Shown here piece after piece: positions 43,010 through 60,671 of a stretch of DNA of 64,000 bases (position 1 is its first letter; each line of letters starts with the position of its first letter). The translations under genes were made by a program, and so were the position numbers. The stretch covers positions 62,001 through 126,000 of the forward strand of contig CAUYLG010065882.1 of NCBI GenBank assembly GCA_963573385.1. Direction: 5' to 3'. The notes under the pieces were generated by a model. That model saw only the letters and a list, made by a program, of their open reading frames with translations, was not told the origin of the DNA and ran no database searches. The stretch is from Cacajao melanocephalus (lineage: Eukaryota > Chordata > Mammalia > Primates > Pitheciidae).

Positions 43010-44400
43010 AGGTTGAGAGTGGAGCAAGATGGCTGAATAGACTCATCACCACCCCACTGCCACAGAACACCAAATATAACAACTGTCTACACACAAGATA
43101 GCACCTTCGTAAGAACTAAAAATCAGGTGAGCAATTATAGCACCTGATTTTAACTTCATATCACTGAAAGAGGCACTGAAGAGGGTGGGAAAGACAGCCT
43201 TGAACTGCTGATGCCACTTCTTCCCCCTCCCGCTGCAGTGACCACATGGCACAGAGAATCTGTAGACTTGGGAGAAAGAGAGTGTAGTGACTGTGGGTCC
43301 CTGGATTGAACTCAGTGCTGTCCTGTCACAGAGAAAGCAAAACCAGGTTCAACTCAGTTGATGCCCAGAGGGAGCATTTAGACCAGGCCTAACCATAGGG
43401 AATCATCCATCCCAGAAGTCAGAACTTGAGATCCCACAAGCCTCGCCATTGTGGGCTAAAGTGCTCTGGAGTCCTTGATAAACTTGAAAGGGAGTGTAGT
43501 CCATAAGGGCTGCAATTTCTAGGCAGGTCTTGGTGTTGTGCTGGGCTCAAAGCCAGTGGACTTGAGGGGCACATGATCTAGTGAGAGAGACGCAAGCCAG
43601 GGTGGTCAAAGTGCTGCTTGTGCCATGTAATTAAATAGTGGAGTACATAGACAGACCTGGGACTCACGCTTCAGGGCAGTCTCTCCCTTCTGGCCCAGGA
43701 TAGGTACAGAAATTCCATTCAAGAACTAAGGTCCAGAGTCAGGAAACCCAAAGGTCTGCTTGGCAGTGCAGCTTGCAGCAACAAAAGGGATTCCTTCCTT
43801 CTGTGTGAGGGGAGGAGAGGGAATAGTAAAGAGGACTTTTTCTAGCATTGTGGATACCAGCTTAGCCATAGTAGGATAGGGCACCAGACAAAGTTGTGAG
43901 ACCCCCTTCCAGACCCCAGCTCCCACATGACCTTTCTAGACAAACCTAGCTGGCCTCACGAACTGCTGACTGTAAAGCTTTAGAGACTTCAGTGAACATA
44001 GGTGGTAGCAAGGTAGTGGTTACAATGGACCTTGGAGAGATCCAGTTCTCTGCTGGCTTCAGGTCTGATCCAGTGCAGTTCCCAGTGGTGGTGACAACAG
44101 GGATGTGTGTGTCACCCCACACCCAGCTCCAGGTGGATCAGGACAGAGATCTAGACTTCATTTCTTTGAAAGTAAGGAAAGTCAACAAGAGCTGGATAAT
44201 GTACAGAATTCTTCCAGATCTTATCCAAGGCAGTACATCCATGAGTCTGTAAGAATGACAGTATCACTGGGCTTAGGGTGCGCCCTGATGCAAGTAGGGC
44301 TTAGATAACAACGTCCACGTCCCTTCAAATACTTAGAAAGCCTGTCCAATAAGGACAGGTACAAACAAGCCTGGACTGCAAAGACTACAGTAAATATCTG
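43010..44400 (+). promoter_or_regulatory. L1 5'UTR/promoter region (relic)
   Basis: About 1.4 kb ahead of ORF1, beginning with the typical GGAGCAAGATGGCTGAATAG. Promoter activity is not visible from sequence. Confidence 0.65.
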
Positions 44401-44449
44401 ACTCTTCAATGCCCAGACACCAACAAATATCGACAAGCAAAAGACCATC

Positions 44450-45340
44450 CAGAAAAATGTAACCTTACCAACAAACTAAATAAGGAACCAGAGACCAATC
44501 CTAGAGCAACACAGATATTTGACTTTTCAGAGAGAGAATTTAAAATAGCTGTTTTGAGGAAACTCAAAGAAATTCAAGATAACATAACAAGATTCAGAAC
44601 TCTATCAGATGAAATTAACAAAGAGATTTAAACAGTGAAGAAAAATCAGGTAGATATTTTGAGTTGAAAATGCAACTGACATACTGAAGAATGTATCAGA
44701 GTCACTTAATAGCAGAATTAATCAAGCAGAAGAAATAATTAGTGAGCTTGAAGACAGGCTATTTGAAAAGCCATGGTCAGAGGAGACAAAAGATAATAAA
44801 AAACAATGAAGCATGTCTATAAAATCTATAAACTGGCCTCAAAAGGGCAAATCTGAGAGTGATTGGCCTTAAAGAGGACATAGAGAAAGAGATAAGAGTA
44901 AAAAGTTTAATCAAAGGGATGATGTCTGAGAACTTCCCAAACCTAGAGAAGGATATTGACATTCAAATACAAGGTTATAGAGCATCAAGCAGATTTAACC
45001 CAAAGAAAACTACCTCAAGGCATTTAAAAATCAGACTTCCAAAGGTCAAGGATAAAGAAAGGATTCTAAAAGCAGTAAGAGAAAAGAAACAGATAACATA
45101 TGATGAAGCTCCAATAAGTCTGGCAGCAGATGTTTCAGTGGAAATCTTATAGGCCAAAAAAGAGTGGCATGACATACTTAAAGTGCTGAAGGAAAAAACA
45201 CACACACAACTTTTACTGTAGAATAGTATGTCTAGCAAAAATATCCTTTAAGCATGAAGAAGAAATAAAACCTTCCCCAATAAACAAGAGCTGAGGGATT
45301 TCACCAACACCAGACCTGTCCTACAAGAAATGCTAAAGGA
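44450..45340 (+). pseudogene. L1 ORF1 relic
   Basis: Degenerate ORF1p (RNA-binding, trimeric coiled-coil chaperone in active L1). The longest surviving frame, 44859-45152 (97 codons), covers the RRM/C-terminal part with the hallmark sequence NFPNLEKDID and FNPKKTTSRHLKIRLPKVKD. Stops upstream and downstream disable it. Confidence 0.88.
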
Positions 45341-45829
45341 AGTTATTCAATCCAAAAGAAAAGAATATTAGTAAGCAAGAAGAAATCATGCGAACATAAA
45401 AAACTAACTGGTAATAGTAAGCACGTAGAAAAACACAGAATATTATAACTCTGTAATTGTGGTATATAAACTACTCATATCTTAAGTAGGAAGCCTAAAT
45501 AATGAACCTTTATTTATTATCAAAAATAACTACAACTTTTCAAGACATAGGCAGTACAAGACATAAAGAGAAACAACAAATGTTAAAAAGTAGGAGGATG
45601 AAGTTAAAGTGTAAAGTTTTTATTAGTTTTCTTTTTCAGTGTTTATTCATGCAATTAGTGTTAAGTTGTCAACAGTTTAAAATAATGGGTTTTAACACAG
45701 TATTTACAAGCCTTGTGGTAACTCAAATCAAACATCATACAACAAATACACAAAAAATAAAAAGCAAGAAATGTAATCCTACCACCAGAAAAAAAGGAAG
45801 ACAGGAAGAAAAAAGACTAGAAAATGAAT

Positions 45830-50000
<4,171 letters not shown>

Positions 50001-50395
50001 AAATGAAAACAACTGAATTCATGAAGATAGAGAGTAGACAGAAGATTACCAGAGGCTGGGAATGGTAGCAGGGGGTTGGAGAAAGTGGGGATGGTTAATG
50101 GATACCAAAATACCCTTAGAAAGAATAAATAACACCACTTGACAGCATAATGGGATGACAGTGGCCAATAATAATTTAATAACACATTTTAAAATAATTA
50201 AAATAGTATTATTGGATTGTTTAGTACACAAAGGATAAATGTTTAAAGTGATGACCCCATTTACCTTGATGTGATTATTATGCCCTGCATGCCTACATAA
50301 AAGTATCTCATGTACCTCATAAATATATACACCTACTATATACTCCAAAAAATTAAAAAAGAAAAATCAAGAGCAACAACAAAAAATTGAAATAT

Positions 50396-51125
50396 GGAGC
50401 TCAAAGGACCCCATCACCACATTCTTTTCTGTGTGCTCTCTTTCATAATGTGTGGCCACTAGCAATGCCTAGCGTGAAGGATGGGAGGAATTTCCCAAAG
50501 GCCAGGGGGAAATAGGCCACCATTTCATGCAGGTAATGCTATAAGTAATGACAAGGGGAAGGAAACAGGTGAATTTTCAGAGCAAGAGGGAACAGCATAG
50601 GCTGAGAACACTGTTTCTCCACCTATCATGTGGCAGAGCCTTGGGAGAACAGGGGGAGGAAGGCTTGGCTGGCTGACAGCAGCAGCTAGAGAGGGGTTGG
50701 GCACTCAACTGAGAGGTGGCCTTTATCTCAGATAAGCTCTGAACTAGATTTAACTTTGAGAAATATGAAAGTTAAATACAACCTTTTGCAATTATTTATT
50801 TGATGAAATATCTCTGGCTGCTATGTTTATAAGTTAAGTATCTATAGACCTCTTACTAAAGCTCATTGGCAGTTTGGAATCTTTAGAATTGCAAGAAAAA
50901 ATGTAAATGTAATCAACAGCAAACATGTAATTAGTGTTTATACAGAGTCTGGAATCTTCTTGTCACAGAAAAGTTTTTATGGATAATATATATTCTAGAT
51001 ATATCTGTATCTATCTTTCCCCAGTAAGGAAGGAATGGAAGTAGGATTATGAGTAGCTTCTTCTATGGGAAAAGTAGCACTTTTCTCATTATTTATCAAC
51101 AGTTCTGCTGCTCCTACCTGCATCT
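50396..51125. other. Intron, unclassified
   Basis: No supported gene or repeat. Confidence 0.35.
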
Positions 51126-51756
51126 AAGCAATCATCATCTGTCTTCCCAGGTATTCCTACAGTAGCTGCCTGACTGGCTTCCTTGATTCTGTCTGACCCC
51201 TGTACATCTATACTCAACAGGGACCGCAATGGCTGTTTTCAAACAGTTCATGCCACTCTTCCACTCAGACCACAATAACGCTCTCAGAATAAATCCCAAA
51301 GCCACAGGATAGCCTATAAGGAAAGCTACAGGGTCTTACCTTCTTTTTCCTCTCCAATCTCATTTCCTGGTTTTATCCTTTTGATTCAGAATGTTCCCTC
51401 AACACTTGCTATACACTCTTCTGCCTTTGGGTTCTGTAGCAACATTTTTGCCACTTGTAACACTCTATTTCTAGGTATCCACATACGTCATCCCACATCT
51501 AACTATCTTTGTGAACCATCAGTTGATTGCATCTCACTTCCAAACCCATCCTCTTTTCCTTTGTGACAAAGGCTCTAGGCCCTTTAAATATTTTCTTCCG
51601 GGCTGGCTGGCCCAATGTCAAATTTTGTCCATAGAAGATATTGAAGAAACATTAAAGCAGAAAAGAATTTTGCTTCCTGGTTCCTGTATCTCACTGGCCA
51701 AGCTTCTGCAGTGCAGGTGGCTTCCCCATGCTCAGCTCCTGCAGAACTGAGCAGTG

Positions 51757-51870
51757 TTCTAGCCTCAGAAGTAGCTGGGACCACAGGTGCACATCACCAT
51801 GCCCAGCTACTTGTTTTGTATTTTTAGTAGAGACGGGGTCTTTCTGTGTTGCTCAGGCTATGTTCAAACT
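51757..51870 (-). mobile_element. Alu middle fragment, antisense
   Basis: Only the central Alu segment is present (CCTCAGAAGTAGCTGGGACC to GTGTTGCTCAGGCTA). Both ends are missing. Confidence 0.85.
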
Positions 51871-51879
51871 ACTGAGCTA

Positions 51880-52310
51880 TCAGCTGCCTGCTGACCTCAG
51901 GCCATCATGTAATGCAGTGGAGTATCTCTGGCAAGAAACTTCTGGGAACAGTTTTCCCCAGCACCCTAGATAGTAATTCTCTGAAAAGTTGCAGAGGCTG
52001 GATTTCCAGCAAGTCCTGCCTTGCGCAGTTCCACAGTAGTGTCTCTGGCTTCGATGACCCACAACTGCACCCTCCCAACAAGGTCTGGATCTTAGCCCTG
52101 GGCTACAAGCTACTTTTACTCAGCCCTGGGAGTTAGTGGCTGATCCTTATGTCTTCTATTCTTGTATTATTTGCAGCTTGCTTTACTTTTTACCAGCTGA
52201 TTCTGTTACTCCAATCTTTTCTTATTGTTATTGATTCTTTACAGTAAACTTTTTCTATTCCAATTACTATATAGTATCTCTCTCCTGTTGGGCCTAGACT
52301 GATACACTGT
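51880..52310. other. Unclassified insert, possibly LTR-like
   Basis: Sequence between the Alu piece and the second L2 segment. Its end, TGGGCCTAGACTGATACACT, resembles an LTR 3' end. Confidence 0.35.
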
Positions 52311-52599
52311 TTTAGCTCAAATATCAAGATGATATCTCTTTGCTGTCCTCTCTACTTAAAATTTCATTCTGCATCCCTTTACCTTGCTCTGGATTTTTCT
52401 TTCTTCTATTGCACTGATCATCTTTCAACATACTAGCCAGTTTATGGATTATGTTTATTATTTATCAACTGCTTACTTCTATAGAATATAAACACTTTGA
52501 GGATAAACATCTATTTCACTTTTGCTGATGGATATATCTGAAACTTGTGGAATAGTGCCTGGCCCATAGTAGGTGCTCAATAAATATTTATTAAAGGAA

Positions 52600-53270
52600 C
52601 AGTCATATGGATTGTGAGCAGCTGTCTCTCTGAAGAATGCCTGCATTGGCCTCTATTGTGGGAAGTTAACTTGTTGCCAGTGGCTGCAGTTAGTATTTCC
52701 TCATCCTTTGGAAAACGAGGGAAATGCTAGTCCTCCTACTTGTCCTAGATTGTACATTATAGAAGCCGCTTATCGCTGTATATACAGGCCTTAAGATGCA
52801 ATCTTTTCCTCTGTCATCATATAGGAATATTTTCTCAACATCTCCAAATTCATTTATCCATTTTAACCAAATCAAGAAATACTTATTCAGTTGTTGATTT
52901 TGTTCTTATTTTGAAGGTGGCAACTAATTTTATAATTAATCTACTTATATTCCCTGTCAAGCCAGTTTGCACATATTGCTAAAACAAAGATTTCCACAGA
53001 TATTGAAACCTAAATTTTTGTTAGAAACATAGGATAACCTGCAAGTTAAGAAAAAAAAAATCTGTATATCTCTGGCTTCCTGTATTGAATAGCAAATGGT
53101 ATGTAAATAACCATAGCCAAGTTACCTAGACATAGTTAGGGAAAAAATAAAATACAATTATTGAAACAAGTAAGGTCTAATTTTCATTTCTCTGGCTACT
53201 ATTTAGCTTATGAGAGCAGAGTATTTTTACTATATGGATGTATTCTAATTTGAATTTCATCTCTGTGTGC
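52600..53270. other. Intron, unclassified
   Basis: No supported gene or repeat. Confidence 0.35.
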
Positions 53271-53562
53271 TTTTTTTTGAGACAGAGTCTTTCTCTGTCA
53301 CCCAAGCTGGAGTGTAGTCGTGCTTTCTTGGCTCACTACAACCTCCACCCCCCAGGCTCAAGTGATCCTGCCATCTCAACCTCAGAAGTAGCTGGAATCA
53401 CAGGTGCACATCACCATGCCCCAGCTATTTGTTTTGTAGTTTTAGTAGAGATGGGGCATCTCCATGTTGCTCGGGCTAGTTTTGAACTCCTGAGCTCCAG
53501 TAATCCACCCGCTTCAGCCTTCCAAAGTGCTGGGATTGCAGAAATGAGCCACCGCGCCCAGC
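53271..53562 (-). mobile_element. Alu SINE, antisense
   Basis: GAGACAGAGTCTTTCTCTGT to GAGCCACCGCGCCCAGC. Its middle shares unusual variants with the fragment at 51757-51870. Confidence 0.95.
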
Positions 53563-53828
53563 TGGCTTTCTTTTAAAGATAGCACAGCTCTTAGTATCAC
53601 ACAGAGATAGAAGACTATAGAAGATAAAATAAAGGTTGGAACTCCTTAAATAGTGATTATATATGGAGAGCAGAAATTTTGTTATTTGGAACTACAAGGA
53701 CATTACTCAGTTTGGTTAGCCACATTTTTTGGAGACATAAGCGCATTTTTATTCAGTAGCAATATACTTTTTCATTTTAAGTATTTTTTATAAGAAATAT
53801 TTCTAAAATACATTATGTCCTTATTTTC

Positions 53829-54090
53829 AACAGTTTAAGACACTTCCCCTGAGAAGCCATCTTTGCCTCTTCTAGTTTTGGGTAGGTGCCCTTGATCTCT
53901 GTTCACAAAAGACCTGGTATCTTCCCTTCCAAAGTACAGATTCTACTTCACCGTTGATGTCAGTGGGCTCCTCTGGGTTGTCACGACTTTTAAGGGAGAT
54001 AATCTATCTTTCTTGTTTCTCTGTTGCCTAGCATAGTATAGTGCCATGCACACAGCAGATACTCAGTAAATATCTGTTGACTAATGACAT
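53829..54090 (+). mobile_element. L2 3'-end remnant
   Basis: CACTTCCCCTGAGAAGCCAT, GCCTAGCATAGTATAGTGCC and ACTCAGTAAATATCTGTTGA follow the L2 3' end. Confidence 0.72.
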
Positions 54091-55425
54091 CTTCAAGGGC
54101 ATCACTGCAAACACTGAAAACAGCACAGGGCAGATCATAATCAAGGCCTTTTGAGTGGGTGTGCTATGTATACATTCTTTAAAGTTTGTTTAGTAGCGGG
54201 TAGCAGTCCTTTCTGGTCCTTTTTTCCCTGCTTGTACATTGTTTCTAATATGCTATAGGGTTAGAGACTCCGAACCAAATTTATAGTAAGTAATAGTAAG
54301 TTTAAAAATTAATGAAAGAAATAAACTAAAATTCACACGCTTTAGTGCAATAAGAAGGAGTTTGGCTTCTCTAACTTCTTTCTTATTCTTAGTTTTCAGC
54401 TGTTCTGGTTAGACAAAGTTGTCAGAAAGCAGAGATTTCCAAAGGGCAATGTGTTCCTGTGTTCTTCTCCATGTAGTCAACTTAATTTAATACACATTAA
54501 TAGCTAAAAATAAATTGTAAAAAGCAGGTCTTAAATCACTGACTTCCCACTTAACAAGAAAAATCATAGATAGCAACTCATATAATAGAAACTGTTAGTG
54601 CAGATATAGAGTCATAAAATCAAAGCACTCTTTATGCAATAAGTCTATGCTTCATTGAGGTCAATTAAAGCAAGATTTATGCGCCCAGGCAGCTACTCTG
54701 CCTTAAATAATGGCTTTTACACACTCTAAGGTAGGGGAAGAACTGCTTAAAAGCTAGATCCCTATAGAATGGGGAAAAAAAAGAATGAATCTGGAAATAT
54801 ATACCTGTCCTCTAAGAATATGATAGAAATGGCTAAGTGTAACCCTGAAATATATAGGCATAAGAGTTGTAACCGAGTGAGTTAGAAAGATGAAATTAAC
54901 ATCCAAAAGTCATTTAAGGAAAAGAAATCTCAACTCTCTGTTGCATCTTAATTGAGAACATTATTTTTTAACCTTATATAAATGACACAAGCTGAACATT
55001 CTTTGATTTATATTATTTGGATAAACTAAAGGGTACATGGTGCCAGCAACACATTACAGTCTGTCAACAGTATTCTTTGTAACCACCCATAATTAGTTTG
55101 TGTACCTATCAAGATTCATAAATGCAAAACAACTGAAGAAAGACAAGGTTTTACAAACCTAAAGAGCCAGCAAAGCAATCTCATCTTTTACATCATTCAG
55201 AGTGGTTGCTATTTTATAAACAAAGCAGAGCCTGAGTGATGGATGGAGCGAAAATGCACTTGCTCTCTGAGGATTATGAATCACCATGCTGTTCTCTAAG
55301 CTCTCCAATATCGGAACGTCTTTCTACATTAATGGTGCCTGAAAGTGCATTAACTCTTCATAGCAATTAGTCTCCTGAAAGATTTATTTATGAAAACACA
55401 CATGATTCAAAATGTTCCCATTCAG
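54091..55425. other. Repeat-poor intron block
   Basis: 1.3 kb with no recognisable repeat or gene. AT-rich with several TAATTA/CAATTAG-like cores. Confidence 0.45.
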
Positions 55426-55429
55426 CATT

Positions 55430-56880
55430 ACTGATTAAGCCCACCTCTGTAGCTGGTATCAAAGGTACAATGACAAAAGGATAAGGTACATGTCTCTGAG
55501 GTATACTTAGTCTCATTAGGATACAAAAGAGATAAACAGATATTTACAATAAAATATAGTTGTAGATGTAATGTCATTGTACACAGAGTATAGTTCAATC
55601 ACAGAAAAAAATGTGCTTACCTAAGTTATTACAGGGAAGGTAGTTGACCCTGTTCCTTGAAGGATGAGTGGAAGTTTGTTGCAGAGACTAACTTGGCAAA
55701 GAAACTCCAGAATTTTTTTTACAAGGGCACAGAGTCAGGAACTGGCACGGTTTGTTTGGAAGAAATTAGGTAGTCTGAGTTGGCTGTAAGAGGCATGGCT
55801 GGTAGGAGGTGTGGCTCTGCAGACAGGAGCAGATGAAAAAGGTCATGCTAATAAATTCAGTTTTATCAGATAAATGATAAGCAGGATACCGACACGATCA
55901 GATGAAGTGAGCAGAATGGTGCTATAATTGGATGCACATGTGAGAAAATCCTCTCTGAAAGTAGTAGGGATGATGGATTTGTGAAAGTGAAGCTGCAGGA
56001 AAGATGACCAGCTAGGTGCCCATGTAATTGTCCAGGAGGGAAACATAATGGCCTGAATGAGATAGGAGCATAAAAGTGCAAACAAGTGGAGAGACTGACA
56101 TAAGTGGAGCAGAATTGGCTGGACTTGATCATTGATGAGAGGTCAGGGTAAGTGAAGGAGCATAAACAGACTAGTCTCTTGCATGTCTAACTTGGGTGTC
56201 AAGATAAAAAACATGGAGGAAACGCCTGGGTCAGGGTGGATATGACAAGCTTGAAGGCTGTCTGTGATATCCACAGATAGATGTAGGTGCAAAGATTCAG
56301 ACATCTGGAGATTATATGGAATTCATAACTTACTTATTCAACAAAGATTAGGGTGAGAAGACAGGAGAACCAGTGAGACTTCAGAGACATCATTTAAGAA
56401 TCAGTGAGACTTCAGAGACATCATTTAAGAAGACAGACACCCTCAAGGAGACGAATAGAGTAGTAAGAGGAATGAAATTAGTAGAGGGTCAGGCATAAAA
56501 AGCCAAGGAGCATGGGATTTGGAAGTATGGAGGTTCATAGTTTAAAATGCTGAAGAGACATACCAAAGGATAGGGATAAAAGAATACCATTGAGATGAGA
56601 ACCAAGATTCAATTTAGTGTCATGGCGAGGGCATCAGAGAGCAGTGGATTTTGGATGTGGACAAATGAGGGTGGAGGGAGCAGATCAATCATATGCAAAA
56701 GGCCTTTGCGCAGCCAGCTGAGCAGGAAGGGAGGGATACAGGAGGTGGCCTGAAGGAGCCACCTGCTCAAGAATGCAGTCTCAATTGACTTAATCTCATT
56801 GTCAATCTGCTCTGGGGTACATTCAATCATTAGAAAGATTTATTCCCATTACTATTAAATGTATGAGATGGAGAGTAGCA
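55430..56880 (-). mobile_element. Long L2 remnant, reverse orientation
   Basis: CCTGTTCCTTGAAGGATGAG, GACACGATCAGATGAAGTGA, TTGTCCAGGAGGGAAACATA and GACTGACATAAGTGGAGCAG match the reverse complement of L2 in order over about 1.4 kb. Highly diverged, some gaps. Confidence 0.72.
56371..56431. repeat. 31-bp tandem duplication
   Basis: CAGTGAGACTTCAGAGACAT and the rest of the unit starting at 56371 recur identically from 56402. It lies inside the L2 remnant. Confidence 0.96.
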
Positions 56881-57009
56881 GTATAAAGAAGGTCACTTTC
56901 TTAAAATTAAAAAAAAATCATTTTATCATTTCGTACAGTACCAAATGCTTTATGTTTTCAAATGCAAAAAATGTTTTTGTCAGATATACTCTAAAAAATA
57001 CTGACTGAG

Positions 57010-57722
<713 letters not shown>

Positions 57723-58100
57723 TGTCAAGTATTTAGATTGTATTGTGATATTTCTATCATCCCATGGAATTTTAGTTTACCTTTTACCATTTTCATTAAC
57801 TTTGCATGAGTTGACTTTTGAAGTATTCAACCACAGTTGGATGGTTTCTAGGAAAGCAATATATGTCTATTCTCCTTAGTATCACCTTGAGAACTCAGAA
57901 TTCTAGGTTAAACACAAGATTCCTGCCCTCTAGAGTTTCTACCCTGTATAATTCTCTCTCATTGAGTGCAGGATCAGGACTGTAAATATGATGGTATTTC
58001 ACTCCCTTGACTAAGTTAGGGTTTATGGAAGAAGGTGAAGAGATTTTCCAGTTATAATTATTGTTTTTACTAGGTTGACTCTGAGTTAATAAGAAAGGAG
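57723..58100. other. Intron, unclassified
   Basis: No supported gene or repeat. Confidence 0.35.
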
Positions 58101-58104
58101 ATTA

Positions 58105-58421
58105 GGCCCAGTGCAGTGACTCACACCTCTAATCCCAGCATTTTGGGAGGCAGAGGCAGGAGGATCACTTGAGGTCAGGAGTTTGAGACCAGCCTAGGCA
58201 ACATAACAAGACCTTGTCTCTACAAAAAAAAAAAAAAAAAAAAAAAGCCGGACATAGTGGCACATACCTGTAGTCCAAGCTACTTAGGAAGTTGAGGCGG
58301 TATGATTGCTTGAGCCCAGGAGTTTGAGGCCGCAATAAGCTATAATCATGCCACTGCACCCCAGCCTGGGCAATAGAGAAGAGAGACCCTGTCACAAAAT
58401 AATAATAATAAAGTAGATTGT
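58105..58421 (+). mobile_element. Alu SINE (older type), sense
   Basis: GGCCCAGTGCAGTGACTCAC, a long A run at about 58223-58246 between monomers, and an AATAATAATAATAA tail. CTTGAGCCCAGGAGTTTGAG is a J-type feature. Confidence 0.94.
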
Positions 58422-59095
<674 letters not shown>

Positions 59096-60015
59096 AAAAT
59101 CAATGCCTGATCACAATAGACACACATGCACATTGGGCTTGTTGGTTTCTTATGGAAGGCTCCATCTGTGCCAAAAACATGGGTAATGGGACATATTAGG
59201 AATCTAAGACACTGAACAAACTAGGCCAATGCTGAACTTACTAGGAGGGTGTTGGGTGAGATCACTAAAGAGGCAGAGTATTCCTTGGACTGGACAACAA
59301 CCATGGCAAGGACTGAGAGAAGGACGCATTGAACGATGACTTGACTCGCAAACTGTTTCATTCATGAGCCTCGAGGTACATTTAGAAAAAGATCACACAT
59401 GGTAGATGTGCAACTCCATCTCCATCTGAGCAGTGCCTGGTTTGACAGATGGGTCTTACACTAGGAAGCCTAGCAGCATCTGATTCTGCCAACCTGGGAA
59501 GATAAATCCAGGAATGTGGGCCTTCAGTGATAACCTCCTACACCCTCTCCTCATAAAACAAACAAGAATACACATTAGAACACTATCCAATGCCAAAACA
59601 ATGGAGATTTTGAGAGCTTGCTTTGCACTTTCTTTGTGCTTTATTGGTATAGTGCTAAACAGGGGTTTGAGCACTTCTTGGGGGCATACTGTGAAGTACA
59701 AGAGTCACTTGCTATGTAAACAAAGGCATTAACCAGGCAAGTTGCAGTCAGACAAGCCTGTCAAAAAGCCACCAGAGAAGCCATCGCTGAGCCTTTTGAA
59801 GGAACAATAAATGTTGCTGAAAAAGGAAACACTCTTGCAAAGAGCCAAATAAATTCAGAAAAAGCTAAAGAGCTATTCAAAGGGCTACGTATGTCAGTAT
59901 TTCCTGAGGCTCCATCATCTCATTTATTTTCAAAGTCTGGCCAGGGACATTTGGGAAGTCACTGCTGTTGTCTTAACCACCCTTCACTACCTAAGAATAC
60001 AGCCCAGCACTGACA
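59096..60015. other. Intron, unclassified
   Basis: No supported gene or repeat. Confidence 0.35.
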
Positions 60016-60019
60016 GGGC

Positions 60020-60665
60020 AAGGGAAGCAAGCTTATCGAGCATCTGCTGTTTGTCAGACACTAAGCCAGGTGCTTTGCTACCTCACTTTTTTCTGCCTAG
60101 CAACTTTATAAGATGGATTATATTTTTATTGCTGCTTAGCAAGTGATCACAAATTTAGCAGCTTAAAAATCAATACCTTTACTAGCTCACAATTCTGTAG
60201 ATCAGAGCCCTGGGCACAGCCAGAACCCAAAAGACTACATTCTCTGCTTAGGGTGCCACAAGCTCAAATCAAGCTGGCGGCCAGGCTGAATCTTCGTTTG
60301 GAGGTTCCAGGGAAAAACCTACTTTCAGGCTCACTCATTGTTGGCAGATTCAGTTCCTTGCAGTTATAAAGCCAGGCCCCAGCTTTCTTGCTTTCAGCCC
60401 TGGTGCTGCTCTCAGCTCTCAGAGAATGCCCATGTGCCTTACCACATGGCCCCTGTATCTTCAAGCCAGAAATGGCGCCTCAGGTCCAAGGACAATGCAG
60501 GAGTAGTATAGCAGGGAGTGAGGGAATCTTGGATACCATCTTAGAATTCTGCCTGCCACATACGGTCAATATCGTTATTTCCATTTTACAGAGAGAAAAC
60601 TTAGGCTGAGGGAGTAAAAGAATGCTAATATCTGCCTCACTGATATGAAACCAAGATCTGTTTGC
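60020..60665 (-). mobile_element. MIR, reverse orientation, split by a ~450-bp insert
   Basis: Left part AGCATCTGCTGTTTGTCAGA, ...GCAACTTTATAAGATGG (to about 60116), right part from about 60565, GTTATTTCCATTTTACAGAG, AAACTTAGGCTGAGGGAG. Together they restore one MIR order. Confidence 0.72.
60117..60564. mobile_element. Unclassified interspersed repeat inserted in the MIR
   Basis: CACAAATTTAGCAGCTTAAA, CTCACAATTCTGTAGATCAG and AGCTCAAATCAAGCTGGCGG resemble a common human repeat with ...TTACCACAAATTTAGTGGCT. Family not assigned. Confidence 0.55.
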
Positions 60666-60671
60666 TGGGCT

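Larger units (their letters stand above)
51130..52595 (+). mobile_element. L2 remnant in two pieces around an inserted block
   Basis: 51130-51560 (CTTCCACTCAGACCACAATA, CAGAATAAATCCCAAAGCCA, GGGTCTTACCTTCTTTTTCC) and 52320-52595 (TGGCCCATAGTAGGTGCTCA, ATAAATATTTATTAAAGGAA) are L2 in the same orientation. The 51570-52310 middle contains an Alu piece and LTR-like sequence. Confidence 0.7.

Noticed and set aside
42420..43650. Similar 24-bp motif (ATGTAATTGAATAGTGG / ATGTAATTAAATAGTGG) before and inside the L1 5'UTR
   Set aside because: Short, three mismatches, and not extendable; probably coincidence.
44859..45152. Possible novel 97-codon gene
   Set aside because: It is the C-terminal part of a dead L1 ORF1.
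51170..51790. Short open frames near a pyrimidine-rich segment
   Set aside because: Derived from L2 and Alu relics.
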